Numbered from the stretch's first letter, positions 1 through 9,897 are shown. The stretch is DNA of 57,051 nt from Acinetobacter sp. CFCC 10889 (GCF_003268395.1 NZ_LQXQ01000026.1:1-57051), one strand, 5' to 3'. The notes: a model not told the origin generated them from the sequence alone. Translations and numbers: made by a program.

Positions 1-1
1 A

Positions 2-782
2 TACACCACCCGTAATTTAAATATACTTGCACAATGGACTGAGCATGATATTGCAAAAATAAAAGTATTACTGCTGCAATTACAGCCCAATATTGCTGAA
101 AATTTATTTATTCGGGAATTGGTGATTGAGGGAATTGACACTAAATTTATTGAACAACAGCAGCGGATTTTAACTGATTTATTGGATGTGATTCATCAAG
201 GTGCGCTGAGTGAGCAAGGTGGTTTGTTGAAATGGCTGAATTGTCGAGATTTACCTAAGGGATGGTTGTTGATTCGTCAGCTTGATGCTGATTTTGAGGG
301 CATGGAAATTCAGAAGATTGCAGCGAATAATATTTCACAACTTATTGTCAATGCTGAAAATATTTTAATTATTGAAAATGAGCAAAGTTGTTATGCATTG
401 CCTAAAATTCAAAATTGTATGGCGATTGCAGGTGCAGGAAAAAACTTGTCATGGTTGACGGATTGCACATGGTTAAATACAAAAAAAAGTGGCGTATTGG
501 GGAGATTTGGATTCTTGGGGATTGTCTTTTTTAAATATGGCGAAAGCACAAGTAATACATTTATCGACCCTTATGATGGATCAGGAGACGGTTATGCAGC
601 ATGAAAATGCCATGGTACACGAGGCTATCTCTTATAAAAAAGAATTGGCTTTTTTAAGTGCAGATGAATTGCAGTTATTCCATGATTTAACCCATGCTAA
701 ATATCAGGATAATCGTTTGGAGCAAGAACGTTTATCGAATACATTTGTCCAATCTAGAATTCAACAATGGCTTGAGAGCTAA
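2..782 (+). pseudogene. jetD: JetD-like Wadjet subunit, 3' part, frameshifted
   Basis: C-terminal part of a JetD-like protein (DUF3322/DUF2220), the Toprim/topoisomerase-VI-like DNA-cleaving subunit of the Wadjet JetABCD plasmid-restriction complex. The frame is open from base 2 with no start codon, so the gene begins left of the window; jetABC would be expected there. Family signatures seen: FIRELVIEGIDTKFIE at 107-154, then YWGDLDSWG at 495-521 (the acidic Toprim-type motif) and RLEQERL at 714-734. The two halves lie in different frames. They join in the run of eight A at 481-488; seven A would give a continuous protein reading TKKVAYWGD. As given, the upstream frame runs on to a stop at 604 and loses the catalytic half. 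Either the gene is dead or phase-variable, or the homopolymer was miscounted in assembly. Family assignment is confident; functional state is not. Confidence 0.82.
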
Positions 783-789
783 GACAAGC

Positions 790-848
790 AAAAAATTACT
801 GTATTTTCAAATGAAGTCGGAACTTACACACGTCATACAGTAATTTTT
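790..848. terminator. Long inverted repeat between convergent genes
   Basis: AAAAATTACTGTAT at 791-804 is exactly complementary to ATACAGTAATTTTT at 835-848, with a 30-base loop. It lies between the convergent jetD and SNF2 genes and the arms are A/T-rich at their outer ends, so it can end transcription on both strands. The loop is longer than in a usual intrinsic terminator. Confidence 0.5.
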
Positions 849-875
849 GCAAGATACATTAGATTGAGCTGAATC

Positions 876-3800
876 TTAATCCAACAAACTCATTACGTCA
901 TCTTCGGTCAATTTCACTTCATTTTCATGATCAATACTGAGAATAGACTTGGCTAAATCTGCTTTGCGATGTTGTAAGGCAAGAATTTTTTCTTCAATAC
1001 TTTGATTGGTAATCAATTTATAAACAAAGACAGGTTTATCTTGCCCGATGCGCCATGCACGATCCGACGCTTGATCCTCAGCAGCAGGATTCCACCAAGG
1101 ATCATAGTGAATCACAGTATCAGCAGCAGTGAGGTTTAAGCCAACACCACCTGCTTTTAAACTGATCAAGAATACAGGAATATCACCATTTTGGAATGCG
1201 GTAATGACTTCATCACGTTTCCGAGTTTGTCCTGTCAGTTTGACATTGTTAATTTTGAGTTGATTCAGTTCATTTTCAATGATTTGCAACATGGTAGTGA
1301 ATTGAGAGAAGATTAAAATTTTGCGACCTTCTTCGACCATATTACTGACCATTTCGAGTAATTGTTCAAGTTTAGCTGAGGCAACATTGTCATTTTTAAT
1401 ATGTTCTAGTTTCAGCAAACTTGGGTGACAGCAGACTTGACGTAATTTTAACAAGGCATCCAAAATCTGAATCTGACTGCGGTTAAAGCCTTTTGCTTTG
1501 ATCAGATCACGAATATTTTTTTGCATCGTGGCACGTACAGCTTCATACAATTTTGACTGCTGTGCATTCATATCAATATTGATTTCAATCGTGGTTTTTT
1601 CAGGAAGTTCTTTGGCAACTTCTGTTTTTAAACGACGTAACATGAAAGGTTTAATCCGTGAAATCAGCTTATTTTTCACATGAAGATTGGCATTTTTCTC
1701 AATAGGATTGCGATATTTTTTATTAAAAATATCCTGACTGTATAAGAAGCCCGGCATGATGAAATGGAACAATGACCACAATTCACCAAGATGATTTTCC
1801 ATCGGTGTGCCTGTCAGGCACAGACGATGTTTAGCTTGAATTTGGCGTGAGACCTGTGCCGCTTTGGCACGTGGATTTTTAATATTTTGTGCTTCATCCA
1901 AAATCAATAAATGATACTGATGTGCTAAAAGCTGTTCTTCATCACGGCTTAAAAGCGGGTAAGTACTGAGAACAATATCTGCATTTTCAATTTCTTGAAA
2001 ATGTTCTGCACGTTGCTGACCATGTAAAACCAAGACTTTTAATTGAGGGGTAAATTTTTCCGCTTCTTTGCGCCAATTGTGCATGAGTGAGGTCGGCGCA
2101 ATGATTAAAGCAGGGCATTTGTCTAAATGACCTGCTTGTTTTTCCATGAGAATATGTGCCAAAGTCTGCGCAGTTTTACCCAAACCCATATCATCAGCCA
2201 AAATACCGCCATGTTCAGTTTCACGCAAAAACTGCAACCATGCCAAACCTTGTTGCTGATAATGTCGTAGCTCTCCGTTAAAGCCTTCAGGTGTCACAAT
2301 CTGTTGTTGATAGCTTTGATTGAGTTGATGTGCGAATTGAGATAAACGTTCAGAACCTTGCCACGGCATACCCAAAGTATGACCTAAATCAATCAGTTGT
2401 GCTGCATCATAGCGGTCAAAACCTGCAGATTCAGGAGATTGTAAAATCTCTTTCAGATAAATCACAATTGGTTTGATTTCTTGTACTTTGAGCGTGAGCT
2501 GCGGTTGCCCAATGCCCAAATCCAACATGAAATAGCCATCATCATCCAATTGTTCAAAGAACTCAGGCTCTAAAATGATCGGCATTCTCGTCACAAGATG
2601 GGATAATAATTTAATCAAATCATAGGTATTGCCATTTTGATCTTGAATGGTTGCACCAACTTCAAACCAATCTTGGGAATGTTCAGATTCATTTAAACTC
2701 AGTTGTAGATTTTGTGTTGGTAACAGATTAAACAAACTGTCAGGCGTATGTTCAACTTGCCAACCTGCGTGTTGCAATTGATTTTCAGGAATCAGTTGTT
2801 TGATCCAATCCGATGGATCTGCACAAAAGACTGAATTTTCAGTGACTTGATCAAAGGCAGGGCGTTTATTTTTACTGAATTTACTGATGTTTTGAAAGCT
2901 TGGAATGCTTTGTTTTAACTGCTGAATCCATTGTTTTTCAGCTTGTAAATCACGTTGTTGGCGAACAGATTTTTCATTGTGATAGACAATGATATTTTCA
3001 TCAGGATGACCTGCTTGAATACGCCCACTCGGATATTCAAACTTGATTTCTGCCATCGCATAATCGTGCATGTGGGCAAGACGATCATATTGTGGGAATC
3101 CGCCAAAACGTAAGATGGGTTTGGGTTGCCCTGTGACAGTTTCAATTTTTTGTGCCAACTGCGCTTGTGGCAGATCTTCAAAAATGGCATAAGGCTGAAT
3201 AACTTGCTCAAATTCTGCTAAAAGTTCAAGCGGCATTTGTGGCATATTCATTAATTCTTCCAACATTTCAATTGAGTAGGAAGACTCAAGCGCACCGACT
3301 TGCTGTGTAGACGCATCCAAATAACTCAGTGGATGAGAATAAATAATGTGAATGTGCTTGGTATGTTCAGCACTCAATTCTTGCTGTTGTGCATTTAAAA
3401 ATTTGGCTTTTAATTTTTCAGTTTGTTGTTCAGGGCGTGAATGCCAATCAAACTCAAGTTGAAAACGTTCTTCAGACCATGTCAGCGCAGGATTCACGGT
3501 ATTTAAACTATAACAAACACCTTTTTGAATCACCATTTTCAGTTGTTCTTGGTAAATGCCTGCAATGTCCCAAGACGGTGGATAGTAGTATGTGTTATTG
3601 AAATTTAATTTGGCAAAAAAATACAGATGATTAAAAATATTCTTGTCTTCAGCAGAAACTTTTAAGCGACCATTGGGCACATTATCATAACTTGTGTAAT
3701 GCTCTGCTTTACTGATATTGCCATCTTTGGTGCGGCGTACTTTATTGACCACTAACTGTAGTTTTTTGGAATTTTTCTTCGGCTCAAAAATATAAACCAA

Positions 3801-4256
3801 TAGTGGTAATGGTGCGTTTTTTTTCGCTTTTTCTACGGTTAATTGCTGACGGAACTGATCGAGCCATGCTTTGGCGGTGTAATGGGTGGCATGATCAGAC
3901 GTTTTGACTGTGCGAAGTTCCGTTGTATTTTGTTGAAAATAATCTGTGTTGCTGTGCAGTTTTTTAAATGGTTTTTCATGTTGATGATCATAATAATAAC
4001 GTGCCAATGCCGCAGCATGTTTACAATCAAAACCAACAGGGCAACTGCATTCATTTTCCACGATTTTACTTTTGGCGAGATCCACCCGAATAAAGGTTTC
4101 GTACCAATCAGTGCCTTCGATTTGTGCTTCAATGTCTAAGAGATTATTTGCAAGATGAGTATCCAAACTCGCCAATTCAATTTTTTTCACATAACTTAAA
4201 CTGCGTTGAATCGTTGCAGTACTAAAGCGAGATAAAAATTGTGTCAGAGTCGTCAT
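876..4256 (-). CDS. SNF2-family helicase with N-terminal SWIM zinc finger
   Basis: Large Swi2/Snf2-type ATPase of about 1126 residues. The N-terminus has a SWIM zinc finger (CSCPVGFDCKH, around residues 74-84). The C-terminal half has the SF2 motor: Walker A in LADDMGLGKTAQT, Walker B as LILDEAQNIKNP, LCLTGTPMEN, and a helicase-C half ending in the HYDPWWNPAAEDQASDRAWRIGQ-type motif VI. The family translocates on double-stranded DNA and remodels protein-DNA complexes; relatives of this SWIM-SNF2 form are widespread but poorly characterised in bacteria. A GTG two codons upstream (4262) is possible; I prefer the ATG at 4256, although neither has a strong ribosome site. The gene is alone between jetD and a divergent acyl-CoA dehydrogenase. 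Its position next to a Wadjet gene may be chance. Confidence 0.9.
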   Translation of the reverse strand: MTTLTQFLSRFSTATIQRSLSYVKKIELASLDTHLANNLLDIEAQIEGTDWYETFIRVDLAKSKIVENECSCPVGFDCKHAAALARYYYDHQHEKPFKKLHSNTDYFQQNTTELRTVKTSDHATHYTAKAWLDQFRQQLTVEKAKKNAPLPLLVYIFEPKKNSKKLQLVVNKVRRTKDGNISKAEHYTSYDNVPNGRLKVSAEDKNIFNHLYFFAKLNFNNTYYYPPSWDIAGIYQEQLKMVIQKGVCYSLNTVNPALTWSEERFQLEFDWHSRPEQQTEKLKAKFLNAQQQELSAEHTKHIHIIYSHPLSYLDASTQQVGALESSYSIEMLEELMNMPQMPLELLAEFEQVIQPYAIFEDLPQAQLAQKIETVTGQPKPILRFGGFPQYDRLAHMHDYAMAEIKFEYPSGRIQAGHPDENIIVYHNEKSVRQQRDLQAEKQWIQQLKQSIPSFQNISKFSKNKRPAFDQVTENSVFCADPSDWIKQLIPENQLQHAGWQVEHTPDSLFNLLPTQNLQLSLNESEHSQDWFEVGATIQDQNGNTYDLIKLLSHLVTRMPIILEPEFFEQLDDDGYFMLDLGIGQPQLTLKVQEIKPIVIYLKEILQSPESAGFDRYDAAQLIDLGHTLGMPWQGSERLSQFAHQLNQSYQQQIVTPEGFNGELRHYQQQGLAWLQFLRETEHGGILADDMGLGKTAQTLAHILMEKQAGHLDKCPALIIAPTSLMHNWRKEAEKFTPQLKVLVLHGQQRAEHFQEIENADIVLSTYPLLSRDEEQLLAHQYHLLILDEAQNIKNPRAKAAQVSRQIQAKHRLCLTGTPMENHLGELWSLFHFIMPGFLYSQDIFNKKYRNPIEKNANLHVKNKLISRIKPFMLRRLKTEVAKELPEKTTIEINIDMNAQQSKLYEAVRATMQKNIRDLIKAKGFNRSQIQILDALLKLRQVCCHPSLLKLEHIKNDNVASAKLEQLLEMVSNMVEEGRKILIFSQFTTMLQIIENELNQLKINNVKLTGQTRKRDEVITAFQNGDIPVFLISLKAGGVGLNLTAADTVIHYDPWWNPAAEDQASDRAWRIGQDKPVFVYKLITNQSIEEKILALQHRKADLAKSILSIDHENEVKLTEDDVMSLLD

Positions 4257-4458
4257 TGTCACATCATATCAAAAAGCAAATAGTCCAAGATTGTAATGGA
4301 TTTTCCTGTCATAAAAAATCAATATTTGTGAACAAAATGAAAGTTATACTTTGGCGAAAAAGATCATGACTTTGTGGTCTAAATGATGCTTTCAGCACAT
4401 TGAAAAGTTTAAAAATCTGTCAGTATAAGTTTGAAAATGAATATGGAAATACATAAAA

Positions 4459-5622
4459 ATGAAGCCCAATCCAATTTACTACAGCCCACAACATTTTGAA
4501 TTTGCTGATTCTGTACGCAAATTTGTGCAAAAAGAATTATTGCCTTATGTCAATGAATGGGAAGAAGCAGAAACATTTCCCAAAGAACTTTATAAAAAAG
4601 CCGCTGATATTGGGTTATTGGGTCTAGGTTTTGATGAAAATTATGGCGGCATTGCAGGCACAGATGCTTTTCATGTTCTGTTGTCTTCAATAGAACTTGC
4701 CAAAACAGGTTCAGGTGGCTTGTGTGCTTCCTTACTTTCACATTCGATTGGTGCGCCACCGATCAATCATTTTGCCTCGCCTGAAATTAAGGAAAGTGTG
4801 CTCACACAAATTTTGGCAGGTGAAAAAATTTCGGCATTGGCGATTACCGAACCAAGTGGTGGTTCAGATGTTGCTGCATTAAAAACTTCGGCAGTCCGTG
4901 ATGGTGATGATTATATTCTCAATGGGGAAAAGACCTTTATCACCTCAGGAATACGTGCTGATTATTATACGGTTGCTGTGCGTACTGATCCTGATGCCAA
5001 AGGACCAAATGGCATTTCGATGATTCTTGTGGATGCACATAGTCAGGGTATCACCAAATCTAAACTCGATAAGATGGGATGGTGGGCATCAGATACGGCA
5101 CATTTACATTTTGACAATGTCCGTGTGCCTGCAAAAAATCTTTTGGGTGCGGAAAATATGGGCTTTCTTGTGATTATGAATAATTTCAACATGGAGCGTT
5201 TTTTCCTTGCAGCAAGTAGTTATGGTTTTGCATTGACGTGTTATGAAGAGGCTTTGGAATGGGCAAAAGAGCGTAAAACTTTCGGGAAGCGTTTGGTGGA
5301 TCATCAAGTGGTTCGTCATAAGTTGGTGGATATGGCGACTCGTTTAACCACAACTTTGGCGCTGCTTGAGGATACGGCTTATCGTTTGGGCAAACCTGAG
5401 TTGCAGGGCAATGAGTTGATTGCACAGATTTGTATGTTGAAAAATGTCGCAACGCAAACTATGCAATTTTGTGCTGATGCAGCGGTACAAACGTTAGGTG
5501 GTATGGGTTTTATGCGAGGAACAAAGTCTGAACGTATTTACCGTGATGTTAAAGTGAATATGATTGGTGGTGGTGCTGAAGAAATTATGAAAGATCTTGC
5601 GAGTCGTCAGTTGGGGTATTGA
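4459..5622 (+). CDS. Acyl-CoA dehydrogenase
   Basis: FAD-dependent acyl-CoA dehydrogenase of 387 residues, the usual length for the family, catalysing alpha,beta-dehydrogenation of an acyl-CoA with electrons passed to ETF. Visible signatures are ALAITEPSGGSD (about residues 131-142) and LNGEKTFITSG in the middle domain, and the C-terminal flavin/active-site region QTLGGMGFMRGTKSERIYRDVK followed by GGGAEEIM, whose glutamate lies where the family's catalytic base is often found. Substrate chain length cannot be read from the sequence. It stands alone, divergent from the SNF2 gene, and is followed by a strong hairpin. Confidence 0.9.
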   Translation: MKPNPIYYSPQHFEFADSVRKFVQKELLPYVNEWEEAETFPKELYKKAADIGLLGLGFDENYGGIAGTDAFHVLLSSIELAKTGSGGLCASLLSHSIGAPPINHFASPEIKESVLTQILAGEKISALAITEPSGGSDVAALKTSAVRDGDDYILNGEKTFITSGIRADYYTVAVRTDPDAKGPNGISMILVDAHSQGITKSKLDKMGWWASDTAHLHFDNVRVPAKNLLGAENMGFLVIMNNFNMERFFLAASSYGFALTCYEEALEWAKERKTFGKRLVDHQVVRHKLVDMATRLTTTLALLEDTAYRLGKPELQGNELIAQICMLKNVATQTMQFCADAAVQTLGGMGFMRGTKSERIYRDVKVNMIGGGAEEIMKDLASRQLGY

Positions 5623-5635
5623 TTTTATTTAAATA

Positions 5636-5665
5636 AAATGCGGTGTTAGGGAGAACACCGCATTT
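5636..5665. terminator. Perfect 12-bp hairpin, probable bidirectional terminator
   Basis: AAATGCGGTGTT and AACACCGCATTT form a perfect 12-bp stem with the loop AGGGAG, 13 bases after the acyl-CoA dehydrogenase stop codon. T-rich sequence follows on the plus strand, and the minus-strand genes end just to its right. Confidence 0.7.
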
Positions 5666-5692
5666 GAATTTTGTTTACAAAGCTGTTTTAGC

Positions 5693-5851
5693 CTAATGTG
5701 GCTTATTGGATCTCAAAAATCTTTTGTACTGCTGTTCTGCTTTGTCGCTATACACCGCTTTGATTGCATTTTGCATTGCCAAATTTAGATCAAATCATTC
5801 GTTGTTATAAGAAAAGTTATTATGTCGAATGATGTATTTGATATTACTCAT
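5693..5851 (-). pseudogene. Decayed tandem paralog of the 249-aa gene
   Basis: Reading from an ATG at 5851 gives MSNIKYIIRHNNFSYNNE, then a TGA, then 33 more in-frame codons ending with TAG at 5693. The first 18 residues match the start of the adjacent upstream protein (MTIKYIIRHNDFAYNDEW); the stop falls exactly where that protein has Trp, a TGG-to-TGA change. After the stop, AVYSDKAEQQY resembles TIYEDKAEAEY of the intact copy. The ATG overlaps the end of the intact gene (ATGAGTAA), so this was a translationally coupled tandem duplicate that has been truncated and inactivated. An 18-aa product could still be made. Confidence 0.7.
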
Positions 5852-6593
5852 CTTCTTCTCCATTGGTAATTTTATTGAGTTGTTCTAAAGTGATTTGTTG
5901 GACTTCAAAAATAGGTTGTTTAAGTAAAGCATTAATCGCTTTTAATTGACTAAAAGTGATATCTTCCCAATCAATATTGAGAATACAATTGCGATCTTCA
6001 GCATAAACAAGTGCAGGAATACCAAGGATTAAACTTTTTAATATTTCAGGACTTTCACTGATCTTTTCTAGAGACTGATCAAAAACATGTTCATTGAAAT
6101 CATTTTCAAAGATGTAGAGTTCAAAGTCATCTGCGGTGTTGAAGTTTTCATCTGTACTGTCAAAAATATTATAATTTTCACTGCGTAAGTAGTCTTGTTC
6201 TTCATTTGACCATAAAATATAAATGGGTTTTTGTTCGTCAATTTCAATCAGTTGATAATGTAATACGCCTGAAAGTTGCGCAAATTCAAATGCATCATCT
6301 AATTCCATTTCAGGAATTTCATCATCGATTTCAAATTCTTCGCCCGTTTTTTCAAGCACAAATTGTTCTAATTTTTCATAAGTTTCTTCGCTTGCATAAC
6401 CATTGCCAATATCATAATTGTTAAGGTCATCATCTGCATATAATGCTTCTACAATCAATTTTTTAAAAGCGTACTCAGCTTCAGCTTTATCCTCATAAAT
6501 GGTGTGGATCCGACCTGCTTCAGGAAAAACTGTCTGAAACCACTCATCGTTATAGGCAAAGTCATTATGGCGGATGATATATTTAATTGTCAT
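5844..6593 (-). CDS. Unknown acidic protein, 249 aa
   Basis: I do not recognise this protein. It is strongly acidic, with many Asp/Glu residues throughout, has no signal peptide or membrane segment, and starts MTIKYIIRHNDFAYNDEWF. The start has a good ribosome site (AAGGAAAC about 8 bases upstream). It follows the 205-aa gene in the same direction with a 28-bp gap, so the two are probably co-transcribed. It is followed directly by a decayed paralog that overlaps its stop codon. A soluble acidic protein with tandem, decaying copies would fit an immunity-type or otherwise fast-turning gene family, but nothing in the window proves this. Confidence 0.7.
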   Translation of the reverse strand: MTIKYIIRHNDFAYNDEWFQTVFPEAGRIHTIYEDKAEAEYAFKKLIVEALYADDDLNNYDIGNGYASEETYEKLEQFVLEKTGEEFEIDDEIPEMELDDAFEFAQLSGVLHYQLIEIDEQKPIYILWSNEEQDYLRSENYNIFDSTDENFNTADDFELYIFENDFNEHVFDQSLEKISESPEILKSLILGIPALVYAEDRNCILNIDWEDITFSQLKAINALLKQPIFEVQQITLEQLNKITNGEEDE

Positions 6594-6621
6594 TGTATTT
6601 GTTTCCTTTGATCAAATGGAG

Positions 6622-7239
6622 TTAAGCAATTTTTGCTTTTAAGTCTTGCAGTTTCATGGCACTTGGCGGTACAACCGTGCCATTGTCCATCCATAACTCA
6701 AAACGCATGGGGTTAAAAAACATTGAGGGTGTAATGTCAAACTCGATAAACTTCGCTTCACTTTTGCCCATCATCGGTAAAATGGTATTTATAAACCAAC
6801 TGTTATGTGTGATGAGTAATGATTTAAGTTGACCTGTCACTGACAAAGGCGAAAGCAAAGTCGTAGATAATTTGGGATCATCAATCACTTCGGTATGAAA
6901 TTGTTCTAAACGTTTCGCTAAACCTTCCGTTGGAATATCTTGCATGGCTGCGACAAAATCGCCCAAAGTAGGAATAAAACGATGGTGGAAATCGACCAAT
7001 AAATGATCCTTTTCACAAAGGTCTTTGACTTCGATGCTTGCACCTGCGCTGTTTTGAAAATGGTGTCCAAAGATCGGAATGATCACCTCTTGTACACCCC
7101 AAAATGTATGCAAAATCCGATGACGATTATCTGTACAAAGCATTTTTGTACTGTCGATTAAAGCATGAATGTCGATGTAGTCTTCAAGTTCACCACCACG
7201 ACGCTTTTGTGAAATTTGAGCATGTTGGACTGGATTCAT
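6622..7239 (-). CDS. DUF6915-like protein of unknown function, 205 aa
   Basis: The N-terminal half resembles the small DUF6915 family: HAQISQKRRGGELEDYIDIHALIDSTK, written here as HAQISQKRRGG then EDYIDIHALIDSTK, followed by DNRHRILHTFWGVQE with its conserved HRIL segment. The C-terminal half (from about residue 120) is not one I recognise. No signal peptide or membrane helices are seen. It is the first gene of a probable two-gene unit with the acidic 249-aa protein. Function is unknown; the DUF6915 link is from memory of the family pattern. Confidence 0.65.
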   Translation of the reverse strand: MNPVQHAQISQKRRGGELEDYIDIHALIDSTKMLCTDNRHRILHTFWGVQEVIIPIFGHHFQNSAGASIEVKDLCEKDHLLVDFHHRFIPTLGDFVAAMQDIPTEGLAKRLEQFHTEVIDDPKLSTTLLSPLSVTGQLKSLLITHNSWFINTILPMMGKSEAKFIEFDITPSMFFNPMRFELWMDNGTVVPPSAMKLQDLKAKIA

Positions 7240-7510
7240 TGTTGTAGTTTAATTGTTTTAAAGTCAGTAGATTAGCAAAATATAATGACAATAAAAATCA
7301 TTTTTTAATAGGGTACGTTAAGTTATGACGTAGGGATTTTATTTTTGTTATAGTTGATGATACAAGCTTTTTATCGCTTGGTATGAAGGTCTATAGCTCT
7401 ATTTAAATATGAGATATGTGTTACTCATTCATTTTCTCAATAATGCAGTATTATCCTTAGGTGGATTGATTTTATTGCAAATTGTGCAAGCTTTAACTTA
7501 GAGAGTGAAA

Positions 7511-8020
7511 ATGTCGAGTTTATTCATCGTCATGCTTGGTGGTCGCCATGCACGTGCCAATACCGAAGTGCATGATGTCGTTTTAGCAGTGGGTGAATCG
7601 CTTGAAGAAATTACACCACAACTGAAAAATGCATGGTTTGGTGAACAGCAAGGTTTACATATTGACGCATGGCATCAGCTGCATGGTTTGGAGTTTGAAA
7701 ATAAAAACTATCAAATCCATTTTACCGATGCTCAGCCGAATAGCTCAGATGCTAAGTTGTGGCTGATTAATTTAGGTGGTTACAATGCTCATGAATTTGG
7801 TGAATTGCATCGCTATGTTCTGGTCGTTGCTCATGATTCGGCTGAAGCTAAAATGAAAGGCAAACACCAATTTGCTCAATATTGGCAAAAACCACATACC
7901 GATCGTGTCTTGGATGTCGATGATTGTATCGCCATTGATCATGTGCATGGACGTTATGTGCAATTAATCGAGGGCGACTTTGAACAAGGACAATGGGAAA
8001 ATACTTATTTAACCCTTTAA
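7511..8020 (+). CDS. DUF1543 domain protein
   Basis: Protein of 169 residues matching the DUF1543 family: an N-terminal strand-rich block SLFIVMLGGRHARANTEVHD, a central LWLINLGGYNAHEFGE, and a C-terminal part VLDVDDCIAIDHVHGRYVQL. DUF1543 proteins are small cytosolic proteins of unknown function, common in Acinetobacter and related bacteria. I place the start at the ATG at 7511 rather than the GTG at 7505, because GAGAG lies 6 bases before the ATG and would overlap the GTG. It stands alone. Confidence 0.75.
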   Translation: MSSLFIVMLGGRHARANTEVHDVVLAVGESLEEITPQLKNAWFGEQQGLHIDAWHQLHGLEFENKNYQIHFTDAQPNSSDAKLWLINLGGYNAHEFGELHRYVLVVAHDSAEAKMKGKHQFAQYWQKPHTDRVLDVDDCIAIDHVHGRYVQLIEGDFEQGQWENTYLTL

Positions 8021-8253
8021 AAAAATATAGAGATCTTGGTTAATACTTCTTTAGCATCTAATCAGATAAGTAACGAAGAAAAACATCAATATCATGAATA
8101 TGACTCTGATTTAAGCTGAAAGCATTGTGGATCAAGTCTTTGCAGGATGCTTATCAATAAAATCGCTATGAAATATGTAAAAAAAGCATTTCGCTGATAG
8201 ATCAAATCTCGTTATATTGTGCATCGTTATAATGAATCTACTAGCTGTACGCC

Positions 8254-9897
8254 ATGTATTTATATACTGATTTCGATCAACAATTGATCAATGAACGTGT
8301 TGCACAATTCCGTGACCAAACGGAACGTTATTTAGCGGGTAAACTCACTGAAGATGAGTATCGTCCATTACGTCTACAAAACGGTTTATACGTACAGCGT
8401 TATGCGCCAATGTTACGTATCGCTGTGCCTTATGGTTTAATGAATTCCAAGCAATTACGCAAAGTTGCTGAATTGGCTCAGGAATTTGACCGTGGCTATG
8501 CGCACGTTTCTACACGTCAGAATATTCAATTTAACTGGCCTGCATTGGAAAATGTGCCTGATATGTTGCAAGAGTTGGCAACAGTTCAGATGCATGCGAT
8601 CCAAACTTCAGGTAACTGTATCCGTAATACCACCACTGACCAATATGCAGGTGTGGTTGCAGGTGAAATTGCTGACCCACGTCCTACTTGTGAATTGATC
8701 CGTCAATGGTCAACTTTCCATCCAGAATTTGCATTCTTACCACGTAAATTCAAGATAGCAGTGTCTGCACTTGAGGAAGTGGATCGTGCAGCGACTTCAT
8801 TCCATGATATAGGTGTATATTTAACACGCAATGAAGCGGGTGAACTCGGTTATAAAATCAAAGTTGGTGGTGGCTTAGGTCGTACCCCAATTATTGGTTC
8901 TATGATTCGTGAATGGTTACCACGTGAAGATTTAATTGCTTATCTTGAAGCAGTTCTTCGTGTGTATAACTTACATGGTCGCCGTGACAATAAATACAAA
9001 GCACGTATTAAAATTTTGGTAAAAGCATTAACCCCTGCGGTATTTGCTGAAAAAGTTGAAGCTGAATTTGCTGAAACAATCAAAACATTAAAAGTTGATG
9101 CAGATACGTTGAAGAAAATGGATGAGGAATTCACACCATTTACGTATCAAGATTATGCAGATGAAGATTTCACTGCACAATTTGCAGAGCATCCAAAATT
9201 CAAGCAATGGTTCAATATTAATACCAATGCACACAAAGTTGCAGGCTATCGTATCGTGACGATTTCTCTGAAACGTGCGGGTGTTGCACCGGGTGATATG
9301 ACCACTGAAGAAATGAATTTGATTGCTGATCTTGCAGATAAATACACGTTTGGTGAACTTCGTACGACACACGAACAGAACATTTCTTTGGTCGATGTAC
9401 CACAAAAAGACTTGTTTGAATTGTGGCAAATCCTTGAAAAGAATAACCTTGCTCGTGCGCATATTGGTTTCATTACCGATATTATTTGCTGTCCAGGTGG
9501 TGATTTCTGTTCATTGGCAAATGCGAAATCAATTCCAATTTCAGAAGCGATTTCACGTCGTTTTGATGACTTAGATACCATTTATAACCTTGGTAAAATT
9601 GATCTCAATATTTCAGGTTGTATGAATGCCTGTGGTCACCACCATGTGGGTAATATTGGTATTTTGGGTGTAGATAAAAAAGGCGCTGAATTCTACCAAA
9701 TCTCTTTAGGTGGAAATGCAGACCACGATGCTTCACTTGGTGACATCTTAGGACCATCATTCTCAGCAGAAGTGATTCCTGATATTGTGGATGAAATTTT
9801 GAATACGTATCTTGATCTTCGTAATGAAGGTGAAGAGTTTATCGAAACTTATCGTCGTGTCGGCATTCAGCCATTTAAGGAGCGTGCATATGCTTAA
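8254..9897 (+). CDS. cysI: Assimilatory sulfite/nitrite reductase hemoprotein (siroheme, 4Fe-4S)
   Basis: Siroheme and 4Fe-4S reductase of 547 residues, catalysing six-electron reduction of sulfite to sulfide (or nitrite to ammonia). The cofactor cysteines are visible as CCPGGDFC and, about 40 residues later, GCMNAC followed by GHHHVGNIGILG. The N-terminal ferredoxin-like half has the repeat pattern typical of the NIR/SIR family, with GYAHVSTRQNIQFNWP and SGNCIRNTTTDQ. Its stop overlaps the start of the DUF934 gene by 8 bases, a pairing typical of CysI-type sulfite reductases in Acinetobacter and Pseudomonas, which favours sulfite over nitrite as substrate. Confidence 0.85.
   Translation: MYLYTDFDQQLINERVAQFRDQTERYLAGKLTEDEYRPLRLQNGLYVQRYAPMLRIAVPYGLMNSKQLRKVAELAQEFDRGYAHVSTRQNIQFNWPALENVPDMLQELATVQMHAIQTSGNCIRNTTTDQYAGVVAGEIADPRPTCELIRQWSTFHPEFAFLPRKFKIAVSALEEVDRAATSFHDIGVYLTRNEAGELGYKIKVGGGLGRTPIIGSMIREWLPREDLIAYLEAVLRVYNLHGRRDNKYKARIKILVKALTPAVFAEKVEAEFAETIKTLKVDADTLKKMDEEFTPFTYQDYADEDFTAQFAEHPKFKQWFNINTNAHKVAGYRIVTISLKRAGVAPGDMTTEEMNLIADLADKYTFGELRTTHEQNISLVDVPQKDLFELWQILEKNNLARAHIGFITDIICCPGGDFCSLANAKSIPISEAISRRFDDLDTIYNLGKIDLNISGCMNACGHHHVGNIGILGVDKKGAEFYQISLGGNADHDASLGDILGPSFSAEVIPDIVDEILNTYLDLRNEGEEFIETYRRVGIQPFKERAYA

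Noticed and set aside
9088..9581. Overlapping antisense ORFs within the sulfite reductase gene
   Set aside because: Several competing frames over one conserved gene are shadows of its codon bias.
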